From NCBI GenBank assembly GCA_003973505.1, contig QNXT01000122.1:1-16108 (forward strand): a stretch of DNA of 16,108 bases, in the 5' to 3' direction. Origin of the DNA: Bacteroidota bacterium. GTDB lineage: Bacteria; Bacteroidota; Bacteroidia; Bacteroidales; UBA1556. Below, piece by piece: positions 6,883-15,000 of this stretch. Under the pieces are notes generated by a model that saw only the letters and a program-made list of their open reading frames with translations, searched no databases and was not told the DNA's origin. The translations under genes and the position numbers were made by a program. Within the stretch, counting starts at the first letter, position 1; the number at the start of each line of letters is the position of its first letter.

Positions 6883-8010
6883 TTAGTACTCCCTCCCCTT
6901 CCATGTGTAATTTCCAAATAGGCTCCACACTGCAACGATACCAATATACCAGGGATAAATAAATTGAATGAATGGAAATAAGAATAGTAGTTTTTGCTTC
7001 CCAAAAAACTTAGTAGCATGAAATAGAATGGGCAAGTCAATTAGGGTTTTCAATAGGTAAAGTCCTAAAAATGGAGCTGCGAATTGACTTATTGCTGCAG
7101 ATAGAAAACTGATTAACAATAGCATATTAATAAGAAAAACCAAAATGGCAACCCATTTACTAAACCAGGAAGTATAAGAACTGGTTTTTGATGCCCAGCG
7201 TACACGCTGATGGAAGAAAGCTCTAATACTTTCAGGTGCGTTGGTTGTAGCGATGGCTTGCTTCGATTTTAAAAAATGAATGCTTGCTGCTCCATATTTA
7301 TGTTCGATGGCTTCCATTAAAAACTGATCGTCGCCTGATGGCACATCAGACTGATAAACCTGCTCGAGAAACTCCACTACCACACTACGCTTAAAGGCCA
7401 TATTGGCAGCATTAAGCATTAGCGGCTTAGCCATATTTATAGCGGCTGCTCCCGATACAATCAAGCTCATAAACTCTAAACTAAATAATTTAGACAGTAA
7501 ACCTTGACTATCATTAAAGGCTACCGGGGCAGCAATCAGTTTCGCATCATTATTCACAAATGAAAAAGCATAACATTGCAATAAATCCTTCCCAATACGT
7601 ACATCAGCATCCAATGAAACAATAAATTCATTACGCACCTGTTTTAAGCCAGTCTCAACAGCTTTTTTCTTTCCGCCATCACTTTGTACTATTTTATAGT
7701 CGAGCTTACTAGAAGACAGATATGACCTCACCACATCAAGTGAGTGATCGTCCGAATCATCATTAATTAATATCACTTCAAACTTTGAAAATGGATAGGA
7801 TTGTGACTCTATATCACTTAATATTCCCTCTATATGTTTTTCTTCATTACGAAATGGAATCAACACACTAAATGATACTAATTCCTCAGTTTGCTTTTGG
7901 ACATGATCACATTCAACTATCGGTGCTTTTATCCAAGAAAGTGTAAAAGCTGCTATCATTAATGCGTAAAGCACAACAATAATCACAGTTATAGAGTAAA
8001 TAATTATCAT
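6883..8010 (-). CDS. Membrane family-2 glycosyltransferase
   Basis: A 375-residue GT-A fold enzyme that would transfer a sugar from a nucleotide-sugar donor on the cytoplasmic face of the inner membrane. An N-terminal membrane helix (about 3-26) precedes the catalytic domain, which opens FSVLIPFRNEEKHIEGIL (47-64). Key motifs: NDDSDD (83-88), the metal-binding SLDADV (132-137), GDDQFL (226-231) in the place of the TED base motif, and QRVRW (268-272), the acceptor-side signature of processive and ceramide/hyaluronan-type enzymes. Two to four helices follow (about 283-365). The product cannot be named. Upstream on the same strand, 261 bases away, is a UPF0104-type membrane protein; the pair may make and handle a glycolipid. 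The gene ends facing the repeat-rich region. Confidence 0.9.
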   Translation of the reverse strand: MIIIYSITVIIVVLYALMIAAFTLSWIKAPIVECDHVQKQTEELVSFSVLIPFRNEEKHIEGILSDIESQSYPFSKFEVILINDDSDDHSLDVVRSYLSSSKLDYKIVQSDGGKKKAVETGLKQVRNEFIVSLDADVRIGKDLLQCYAFSFVNNDAKLIAAPVAFNDSQGLLSKLFSLEFMSLIVSGAAAINMAKPLMLNAANMAFKRSVVVEFLEQVYQSDVPSGDDQFLMEAIEHKYGAASIHFLKSKQAIATTNAPESIRAFFHQRVRWASKTSSYTSWFSKWVAILVFLINMLLLISFLSAAISQFAAPFLGLYLLKTLIDLPILFHATKFFGKQKLLFLFPFIQFIYPWYIGIVAVWSLFGNYTWKGREY

Positions 8011-8271
8011 TCAGATTTGTTTTTTTGTATCTAATCAGTCTCTTTTAAAAAGATTTATTCTTCAAAAACTCTTATGTCAAATCAGCGTTAAACCATTGAG
8101 TATCTATATTTTTCTCTACCTAGGGAAGACAGATTTGTGAATCTTTGTGCCTTCTTTGTGGCTCTTTGTGGTATAGCCTCATTATAATTGCAAATAATTA
8201 TTACACAAAGTTACTCAAAGAAGCACAAAGTGACACAAAGATTAGAAAAAAGTCATCGTAAATGTTTAGTA
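8011..8271. other. Spacer between glycosyltransferase and UPF0104 gene
   Basis: 261 bases. The half nearest the UPF0104 gene is occupied by the CTTTGTG inverted-repeat element (8140-8243). The rest (8011-8139) is AT-rich and must hold any promoter of the glycosyltransferase gene, but I see no perfect TAnnTTTG box on the minus strand there. Confidence 0.5.
8140..8243. repeat. Inverted-repeat element of CTTTGTG units at 10-bp steps
   Basis: The left arm has CTTTGTG at 8143, 8154 and 8164. The right arm has the complement CACAAAG at 8204, 8224 and 8234, with a variant CTCAAAG at 8214, all exactly 10 bp apart. The outer ends AATCTTTGTG (8140-8149) and CACAAAGATT (8234-8243) are perfect inverted repeats. 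The spacer is about 30 bases of AT-rich DNA. It is non-coding. It looks like a MITE or REP-type insertion between two genes of one strand, and could also end or stabilise the upstream transcript. Confidence 0.65.
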
Positions 8272-9294
8272 TTATTGTATTTCATCAGACTGATTAGTAC
8301 CGTTTTTCTTATTCTTAAAAAACTCCATATCCTTGATAAAAAATAGCCCAATTATAGCAGGAATAATAATATTGATAAACCAAATTAAGGTGCTGGCAAT
8401 CACTACCTCCGATTTACTGTCAAAACTTTGATGAAGAAAATATTCGTAATATTCGTACATCACACTTACACTCACTACTCCACGAATAACAAATTCGATT
8501 AACGCAATGGAAGGTCGAAACATATTAATAAAAAAGATGGTGCTTACTAAAACAAATAAATGAAACACAGGAATATGTATTCCCACCGCCCAAAATATAA
8601 TCACAAACTGAGTACTAAAAACAAAGTATCGAAATAAGCTAAATAAAAGAATGATAGATAATTCAGGAAACCGATAAGTGGATAACACCTGTATATAGCC
8701 ATAGATACGCTTCCATTTTTTGGGTACGATACGACTTAAAACTGATATTTTATAATATAGGAATACAGAAATGGCAATAAATAAGCCTGCAATAGTATAG
8801 ATTATATACATTTCACTCACATCCCAATCGCTACGATGAAAAGCCAGGAATAGCATGGCCAAAAAACCAATAACGATACTTATTAGTGTCTGAGCATAAC
8901 TTCCAATTAGGGTAATAAATGTTCCTTGTAGAAAGGATGTTTTTTTTAGTACGAATACCCGCCCTAGAAAATCACCTACTCTATTAGGACTTAACGCACT
9001 TACACTGGCTCCCGCAAAAATGGCCTTCAGAGCTAATGGAAAACTAATTTTTTCTTTCGATGAGACAATAAATCGCCATTTAGCTGCTTCGATGGACCAA
9101 TTGATGGGCATCAGAAGTACCACTATAGCAAATAGGCCTAAAAACTTTGGGTCTTGAAAATAGTTTGAAAGTAAGTGTTGATACTCGAAGATACTGATTT
9201 TAGACAATTCAAAGTATAGCAAAATAATTGCTGCAATAATTATTACAGATTGAATCCCTATGTTATAATATTTGTATAGTTTTGTTTTGTCCAT
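8272..9294 (-). CDS. YbhN/UPF0104-type membrane protein (LPG synthase TM-like flippase domain)
   Basis: A 340-residue protein with about eight membrane helices, the expected size for the family. Recognisable family segments are INWSIEAAKWRFIV (64-77), LKAIFAGASVSALSPNR (89-105) and GDFLGR (107-112), which match the conserved first half of UPF0104/AglD-like proteins related to the membrane domain of lysylphosphatidylglycerol synthase. The soluble aminoacyl-transferase half of MprF is absent, so it is not a lysyl-PG synthase. Members are thought to move or handle lipids or glycolipids at the inner membrane, but most have no proven function. It lies upstream of a family-2 glycosyltransferase on the same strand. 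Its ATG is 29 bases from the ruvC start on the other strand. TTGGTTTG at 9312-9319 (-), one base off a -7 box, may be its promoter. Confidence 0.83.
   Translation of the reverse strand: MDKTKLYKYYNIGIQSVIIIAAIILLYFELSKISIFEYQHLLSNYFQDPKFLGLFAIVVLLMPINWSIEAAKWRFIVSSKEKISFPLALKAIFAGASVSALSPNRVGDFLGRVFVLKKTSFLQGTFITLIGSYAQTLISIVIGFLAMLFLAFHRSDWDVSEMYIIYTIAGLFIAISVFLYYKISVLSRIVPKKWKRIYGYIQVLSTYRFPELSIILLFSLFRYFVFSTQFVIIFWAVGIHIPVFHLFVLVSTIFFINMFRPSIALIEFVIRGVVSVSVMYEYYEYFLHQSFDSKSEVVIASTLIWFINIIIPAIIGLFFIKDMEFFKNKKNGTNQSDEIQ
9277..9284 (+). promoter_or_regulatory. -7 box for ruvC inside the 5' end of the divergent gene
   Basis: TAGTTTTG matches TAnnTTTG exactly and lies 40 bases before the ruvC TTG, within the first codons of the opposite-strand membrane gene. 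Transcription would begin near 9291. A TTG at 9250-9252 is slightly far for a -33 box. Confidence 0.4.
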
Positions 9295-9323
9295 TATTTA
9301 TTAATTAGCATCAAACCAATTTC

Positions 9324-9875
9324 TTGAAAAAAGACCGCATTATATTAGGAATTGACCCAGGTACCACGGTGATGGGTTATGGTTTAATTCACCAAAAGGG
9401 AAACAAAATAACATTGATTACTCTTGGCGTGGTAAAATTAAGCAAACTAAGTAACCAAGCCCAGAAACTTCAAAAAATATTTAAGCGTACTTTATCATTG
9501 ATAGAGGAATATCATCCTGATGAAATGGCCATTGAAGCCCAATTCTTTGGTAAGAATGTTCAGTCGATGCTAAAATTGGGAAGGGCTCAAGGCGTAGCCA
9601 TTGCAGCCGCTCTATACCGAGACATTCCCTATGTGGAATATGCGCCTAAAAAAATTAAAAAATCGATTACAGGAAACGGTAATGCAAGCAAAGAGCAGGT
9701 GGCTGCCATGCTAAAATCTTTAATGAAATTTGATGAAATACCCGAGTTTTTGGATGCAACAGATGGATTGGCTGCCGCTGTCTGTCATTTCTACCAACGA
9801 GGTGTAGGAGGAAATGAAAAATCCTATACCGGATGGAAAGCTTTCTTAGCTGACAATCCCAAAAGAAAAATATAG
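9324..9875 (+). CDS. ruvC: Holliday-junction resolvase RuvC
   Basis: A 183-residue endonuclease that cuts Holliday junctions with RuvAB during recombinational repair. The RNase H-like fold is clear: [13 protein letters not shown] (8-20) with Asp11, [10 protein letters not shown] (69-78) with Glu71, and [13 protein letters not shown] (143-155) with Asp144 and Asp147. These correspond to the four acidic catalytic residues of E. coli RuvC (Asp7, Glu66, Asp138, Asp141). The start is TTG: the frame has a stop at 9306, no ATG or GTG precedes LGIDPG, and the first ATG is residue 17, which would remove Asp11. The gene is divergent from the membrane protein on the left and convergent with the HIT gene, 10 bases away. 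The C-terminal tail after residue 160 is a little longer than in E. coli. Confidence 0.95.
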   Translation: MKKDRIILGIDPGTTVMGYGLIHQKGNKITLITLGVVKLSKLSNQAQKLQKIFKRTLSLIEEYHPDEMAIEAQFFGKNVQSMLKLGRAQGVAIAAALYRDIPYVEYAPKKIKKSITGNGNASKEQVAAMLKSLMKFDEIPEFLDATDGLAAAVCHFYQRGVGGNEKSYTGWKAFLADNPKRKI

Positions 9876-9879
9876 AATA

Positions 9880-9896
9880 TAGGTTCTAAAAACCTA
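9880..9896. terminator. Small bidirectional hairpin between ruvC and HIT gene
   Basis: TAGGTT (9880-9885), loop CTAAA, AACCTA (9891-9896). It sits in the 10-base gap and overlaps the end of the HIT gene. The stem is short and AT-rich and the T-run is interrupted, so this is at best a weak shared terminator. Confidence 0.3.
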
Positions 9897-10293
9897 AGTC
9901 TTTCCAAGCTTTAGAGATATTAATCACCAATTGCTCAAATTCTGGAGCTGCCAATTTTAATTTTGGTTGATTAAAATCCATATCATAAATCGTATTTATT
10001 GGTATAATATGAATATGAGTATGAGGCACCTCTAAACCAATTACCGTAATACCGATACGTTTACAAGGAACGACCTTTTCGACAGCTTTCCCTACTTTTT
10101 TGGCAAAATTCCATAAGTCAGCATGCAAATCATCGTCCATATCCAATATATAATCGATCTCCTTTTTAGGAATAACAAGAGTATGTCCCACTGCAAGAGG
10201 ATTAATATCAAGAAATGCATAGAAGCGGTCGTCCTCAGCAACTTTATACGAAGGAATTTCGCCATTGACGATTTTAGTGAATATACTACTCAT
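9886..10293 (-). CDS. HIT family nucleotide hydrolase
   Basis: A 135-residue histidine-triad protein of the HINT/Hit branch, full length. The active-site triad is HTHIHIIP (91-98), with His91, His93 and His95; the N-terminal part FTKIVNGEIPSYKVAEDD (5-22) and AFLDINPLAVGHTLVIPKK (26-44) are characteristic. Members hydrolyse nucleoside phosphoramidates, adenylylated compounds or dinucleoside polyphosphates in the cytoplasm; the true substrate here is unknown. It starts two bases after the greA stop (TAA-TT-ATG), so the two are almost certainly one transcript with coupled translation. The ribosome-binding region is inside the end of greA. Confidence 0.95.
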   Translation of the reverse strand: MSSIFTKIVNGEIPSYKVAEDDRFYAFLDINPLAVGHTLVIPKKEIDYILDMDDDLHADLWNFAKKVGKAVEKVVPCKRIGITVIGLEVPHTHIHIIPINTIYDMDFNQPKLKLAAPEFEQLVINISKAWKDLGF

Positions 10294-10295
10294 AA

Positions 10296-10769
10296 TTATC
10301 TTTTTATATCAACGATTTCAAAAATCATTTTTCCAACAGGCACCTGAACTTCAGCTAAATCACCCACTTTTTTCCCAAGCAATCCTTTGGCTATTGGGGA
10401 GCTAACAGAAATCTTTCCTGATTTTAAATCGGCTTCTTTTTCTGGCACAATCATATACTCCATAGTAGCACCATTTGCTTGATTCTTAATAGTCACTTTT
10501 GATAGTAAAAGCACTTTTGATGTATCAATTTTGCTTTCGTCTATAACTCGGGCATTTCTAACAATCTCCTGAAGCTTTGAAATCTTCAATTCCAATAAAC
10601 CTTGTGCCTCTTTTGCTGCATCATATTCTGCATTTTCAGATAAATCTCCTTTATCTCTTGCTTCAGCAATTGCTGCTGATATTGCAGGGCGCTGTACTGT
10701 TGTAAGCTCTTCTAACTCAGCCCGTAGCTTTTCTAATCCTTCTTCTGAAAAATACTGTATGTCCGCCAT
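10296..10769 (-). CDS. greA: Transcription elongation factor GreA
   Basis: A 157-residue protein, the normal length. GreA enters the secondary channel of RNA polymerase and stimulates cleavage of backtracked RNA. The N-terminal coiled coil includes the acidic tip RDKGDLSENAEY (38-49) with Asp42 and Glu45, equivalent to the catalytic Asp41/Glu44 of E. coli GreA; the C-terminal FKBP-like domain includes SPIAKGLLGKKVGD. The start at 10769 (MADIQYFSEEG) was chosen because the open frame upstream to 10964 codes for nothing GreA-like and runs through the leader hairpins. It is cotranscribed with the HIT gene. The leader holds a -7 box, a 12-bp hairpin and a terminator-like hairpin, which suggests attenuation. 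Confidence 0.96.
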   Translation of the reverse strand: MADIQYFSEEGLEKLRAELEELTTVQRPAISAAIAEARDKGDLSENAEYDAAKEAQGLLELKISKLQEIVRNARVIDESKIDTSKVLLLSKVTIKNQANGATMEYMIVPEKEADLKSGKISVSSPIAKGLLGKKVGDLAEVQVPVGKMIFEIVDIKR

Positions 10770-10781
10770 GATATTTATATT

Positions 10782-10803
10782 AAAAAAACACCCTAAGGTG
10801 CTT
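10782..10803 (-). terminator. Terminator-like hairpin just before greA, possible attenuator
   Basis: On the minus strand AAGCACC pairs with GGTGTTT around a TTAG loop (seven pairs, one G-U), and the 3' arm runs into seven consecutive T (10788-10782). It ends 12 bases before the greA ATG. Because a -7 box lies upstream at 10862-10869, it would act inside the greA leader. It could instead be a backup terminator for the PorV-like gene. Confidence 0.5.
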
Positions 10804-10820
10804 CTGAATGTGTTAAAATA

Positions 10821-10848
10821 AAGAAGACTCTTTATTAAGAGCCTTCTT
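10821..10848 (-). terminator. 12-bp hairpin in the greA leader / end of PorV-like gene
   Basis: On the minus strand AAGAAGGCTCTT pairs with AAGAGTCTTCTT around AATA: 12 pairs with one G-U. The G-U becomes A-C on the plus strand, so the fold favours minus-strand RNA. TATTTTAA follows, a weak T-run. It lies 52 bases after the PorV-like stop and could end that transcript or be the first leader hairpin of greA. Confidence 0.6.
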
Positions 10849-10861
10849 GAATATTGTTGCG

Positions 10862-10869
10862 CAAAAATA
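10862..10869 (-). promoter_or_regulatory. -7 box for greA
   Basis: TATTTTTG on the minus strand is a perfect TAnnTTTG. Transcription would start near 10855, giving a leader of about 86 bases that contains both hairpins. No TTTG -33 box is seen at normal spacing. Confidence 0.45.
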
Positions 10870-10899
10870 ATGAAAATTATTTTATGCCTTATCTTTTTC

Positions 10900-11958
10900 T
10901 TATAAGTGAATACGTACACCAATACTATGTGTTCCTCCGTAAGGATTTGATGCTTGGAATGCATAATCTAGAGAAACTCCACTACCACTTTTCTTATTCA
11001 AAGGAACATCAATTGATAATCCTGCAGTAAGACCTGTGTTTGCTGTCATGCGTTGTGTATCATCAAATATTCCATTCTCGTAAACATAAGCAACGCGTAA
11101 CATCAACAATTTATCAAACGCATAACGGATACCTACAGCATGCTGATCATTGGTAAACGAGTTTGAAGTAAATGTATAAGCAGGTGTTAATACATGATTC
11201 TCTGCAATATGAAGGTCATAAGAAACACCTAAACGAATCAATGAAGGTAATTCAAATCCTGCAGAACGTTGATTAACGGTCATTGCGTTTGCCTGACCAG
11301 GAACAAAACCACGGAAAGAAAGTCCATCACCATGATACTGCATATTTGGCCCTACGTTTTTAAGTGCTACACCAAATTTAAGTTGCTCTTTTTTTCCTGT
11401 TACATACTGAATACCTGCATCAATAGCCACAGTACTAGCAGAAACATTGGAAATAGATTCACTCACAACTTTAATGTTCACACCTGTATATATACTATGT
11501 GAAAATTTCTTTGCATACGAAATATTAATATTACTCTGCTTTGGCGAAAAAGTTCCAATACCCCCTTCTGGCTGTTCAACAGTGGTAATAGGAATATCTC
11601 CATAACTAAACGACACTACAGAAAGAGCAAATACTCCACCATTTTCTCCTAATCGTTGAGAAATACCGAAAGCAGCAATACTTGTACCTGTACCCTTAAG
11701 ATAAGTAGTATGGGTAAAAATAATTTCTGTTTTGTTTGTATGGGCGATACCCGCTACATTAAGAAATTGCGCTTCTAGTCCTCTTACCATAGCAGAGTTA
11801 GCACCTCCTAATCCATTACTTCTTGCCCATGGATTAATAAGTAATTGCCCAGCACCTGCCTCACCAGCACGGTCCTTATTTCCAGCATACGAGCTCATGG
11901 GTGCGAATACAAAAGCTAGTACGATGGCGCTTATTAGAAATTTATAAAAATGATTCAT
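10900..11958 (-). CDS. PorV/PorQ-family outer-membrane beta-barrel protein
   Basis: A 352-residue protein with a signal peptide (about 1-25, MNHFYKFLISAIVLAFVFAP then SSYA) and a body of alternating amphipathic strands ending VGIRIHL-like (SIGVRIHL), as expected for an outer-membrane barrel. The mature N-terminus, GEAGAGQLLINPWARSNGLGG (33-53), is the signature of the PorV/PorQ (FadL-related) family, where the usual pattern is GxxGxxFLxIxxxARxxGMGxA. PorV shuttles T9SS cargo from the translocon to the attachment complex; PorQ-type and orphan members are less understood. Its gene follows a T9SS-type cargo gene by 79 bases, so it may serve that protein specifically. I would not call it PorV itself: at 352 residues it is shorter than I recall PorV being, and its neighbours are not the core T9SS genes. 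Confidence 0.82.
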   Translation of the reverse strand: MNHFYKFLISAIVLAFVFAPMSSYAGNKDRAGEAGAGQLLINPWARSNGLGGANSAMVRGLEAQFLNVAGIAHTNKTEIIFTHTTYLKGTGTSIAAFGISQRLGENGGVFALSVVSFSYGDIPITTVEQPEGGIGTFSPKQSNINISYAKKFSHSIYTGVNIKVVSESISNVSASTVAIDAGIQYVTGKKEQLKFGVALKNVGPNMQYHGDGLSFRGFVPGQANAMTVNQRSAGFELPSLIRLGVSYDLHIAENHVLTPAYTFTSNSFTNDQHAVGIRYAFDKLLMLRVAYVYENGIFDDTQRMTANTGLTAGLSIDVPLNKKSGSGVSLDYAFQASNPYGGTHSIGVRIHL

Positions 11959-11998
11959 ATGTTAATTATTTTATAATATGTCTTAAATTTATTTAAAG

Positions 11999-12019
11999 CC
12001 CGAAACCAGAGGTTTCGGG
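11999..12019. terminator. GC-rich hairpin between cargo gene and PorV-like gene
   Basis: CCCGAAACC (11999-12007), loop AGA, GGTTTCGGG (12011-12019), a perfect 9-bp stem 18 bases after the cargo stop. Read on the minus strand it is followed only by CTTTAAAT, so it may slow or partly stop transcription, or protect the cargo mRNA, while letting some transcription reach the barrel gene. The T-run on the plus side (TTTT) has no plus-strand gene to end. Confidence 0.6.
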
Positions 12020-12037
12020 TTTTATATATTCACTCAA

Positions 12038-15000
12038 TTAAAATGCATTCAAATCGACAGGTCTAAGAACTCCAAACCATTTAATCACCTTCTCACCAAT
12101 ACCAGGAGCATCAACATGGATGTAATAGATACCACTTGCTATTGGAATAGCTGCATGGTTTTTCAAATCCCAATCGATAAATGTAGCAGCCTCGTCTTTC
12201 TTAAATGTACGAATTAATACGCCTGCTGTGTTATAGATACGTATAGTACAACGCTCAGGTAGATTCGTAATCTTAACTCGATTATCCAACTGATTTTCTT
12301 CATATGAAGAGAATGCATAATATGGATTTGGCACTACACGAATAATATCTAAAGCATTTTTAGCAGCCTCATTATTATTTACCTCTACAGCTAAATCTCC
12401 TGTATTGAATTTATACATTGGAAGACCATTATTTGGACTAGAAGGAGAACCTTTAGCAAACATATTCTTAGTATAAGGGTACGAAACTCTTAAACTAACA
12501 ATTGCATCATTATTCAACCACTCTTGACTCTTTTCTAACATTGGGATAGAAGTCCACATAATTTCACGGTGTACACGCATCAATTTAATGGCACTAGCAT
12601 TTCCTTTCAAGGTATTATAAATCCACTCTCCAGCATCATATGCAGGACAGCCATTATTATCAGGTGAATGACGTAAGATATATAAGAAGTGTTTTCCACC
12701 AAATAAGATATCTCCTAATGCAGTACTTAGTGTAGAGGTTGGATTAAATTGCATATCAGCACCATTTTCACCAACAAGCCAAGATGACTCACCATACATA
12801 ACATTCAAACGCTCTCCACTTTCCAAACTTATTGCATAACCTGGGAACCAACCCATACCTTTACCCGATATATAATTTGCATCTTCTGGATTATTAGAAC
12901 CAACATCTGTTGTAGCAAAGTTACCGTCTTTATCTATTGAATAATGATCTCTTAGTGCAAACTTCTTAGCATTTCCCTGACTAGCCGTTTGATCGTCACC
13001 AGTTTCTAGAACTACACAACGCGACCATTTTGATTTATCAGAGGTAAACACAATATCAACACTTTCAAGAATATTTAGCTTATAACTTGCAAAAGTACCT
13101 GTTCCTGCAGGACCATCCTTATATTTAGAAGCTAAGCGATAAGGAGCCCAAGTACCACCTAATAATTTCTCGAAGTGCTCTTCAGGGTCTAACCATTTAG
13201 CAGGATCATAGTCATTATTCTCAGCATCACTCTTATCTTCAATGGTTCCTGATCGAATCCAGTTCATAGGCTTAAATCCATCAAAATCTTTAACTCCTGT
13301 TAACCAGTTTTTAGAACTATCTTGATAAGTAATTGTTGCGCTGATAACACCATTTTGGAAGGCATCTTCATCACCAGCGGCAGGAGCTTGTCCAATTTGA
13401 ACACTTAAACCTTCATCTAAGAATAATTGCTCGTTAGCCATCTCGATTCCTACTACTGAAGAATCAAGTAAATCACCGTTTTTAGTAAGAACCCAACCAG
13501 CATTATTCAAGTCTCCACCAGAAGTAGAAGTCTCGAAACTTAATACATACTCTGCATTTTTAACACGAAGAGGATCAATTACTTTTACATTTATAGGACC
13601 TTTTCCATTAACGTACTCAACTTCTTCTAACTGGTTGTTTTCGAATATATTCTTAAAACTCTCAGCAGTTAACATCAATTCGTGTCCACCATTACCACGT
13701 CCATCAAGGCGCGTAATTCTTGGTCCATCACCGTATTGCGAATGAGTAACTGTACCATCAGCCTCTGGAGTTAAAATATGTGGAATAGCTACTTGAACTT
13801 GTATTGGACCTACAGCAGCTTTACGACCTGCTAGATAAGGTTCTTTTTGACCATAAAGACCACCAATTACGTTAGGATCTTGAGAATACTTCAAATATTC
13901 ATTATAAGCATAAGCAATAGCAACAAAATAGTATTTCTTTTGATTAATCAATCGAGTATCACCTGTTGCAAACTCATCCTCAAGAATCTTAAATGAGTGT
14001 CGAATACCTTTATTTTCAGCTTTCACCATCATAGTAGGAACAACTGCAGCAAGGTTTTCATCGTAAACATAATTTACCAAATTAGCTACTGAGTCTTTTA
14101 AGTCACACTGAGCTACAAGACGTGCTTTATCTGGATCACGAATTTGTGAAATAGAAACGTTCGCATCCTTCAACTGATAAATCTGATATCCTTGGAATCG
14201 ATAATATGGATCATAACCTTTTCCTAAAGCAGAAATAGTTACATCTTCTTCTTTATAATCCTCATTTGCATTATTAGAAGCCTTAATATTTTCAATATAT
14301 AAAATCAATCCACGATCTACTTCCTGAATAGTTAATTCTGGAGCATCAGGACCATCAAGTACCTTAAAGCAGTTATCGAATAAAGCTTGTGCTTTATCAT
14401 CAACAGTACGTAATAACTCAACAGATGCCCATGGTCCTCCTGCAGCAGCACGTGCCCAAGGAATACCTACAGTAATATAGTTTACAGCACCTGATTCAAG
14501 CGTAAAAGGACCAGCAGATTGCATAAATCGACGGTCAAAAGGTGCATTACCCGCAGTTTGCTCAGTCCACTTCTTTGGAGAAGGAGGAATTCCTCCAGTA
14601 CCCCAGTTACAAGGATCTGTTTCGTCAGGGAACATGAAATCACACTCAGGGCCTGTACCACCTGCTGATGGGTGAGCATTTCCACCATAACGCATACGTA
14701 CACCATCTTTCCAATAACCTGTAAGTAATTGATAATACTCAGAAGCCAATTCAGGATCTGTCATAGCAGCATTACCACCAGTATTATTATGATATACGAA
14801 TTTACGCATACCAAAACGCTCATTATCAATAATAGAGTCACCAAAGTTTACTCCATTGATACTTTCATCACACATCATAGAACCATCAGCAGCAGTATCT
14901 GGATTGTCTATACCATCTGGATCCATATAAGGACCTTGAAAGAAGTCAACTCCAATGGCTGGAGGCTGCAAGCCATAATGGTCAGGCTTACCCAAACCAT

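Noticed and set aside
6852..7040. 62-codon minus-strand frame overlapping the end of the glycosyltransferase
   Set aside because: A shadow in another frame of a clear GT2 gene.
8140..8243. CRISPR array
   Set aside because: Units are 7 bp at 10-bp steps in inverted orientation; there are no spacers of CRISPR size and no cas genes.
10770..10964. N-terminal extension of GreA by 65 residues
   Set aside because: The extension has no GreA similarity, overlaps the PorV-like gene end and covers the leader hairpins and -7 box; MADIQYFSEEG at 10769 is the standard start.
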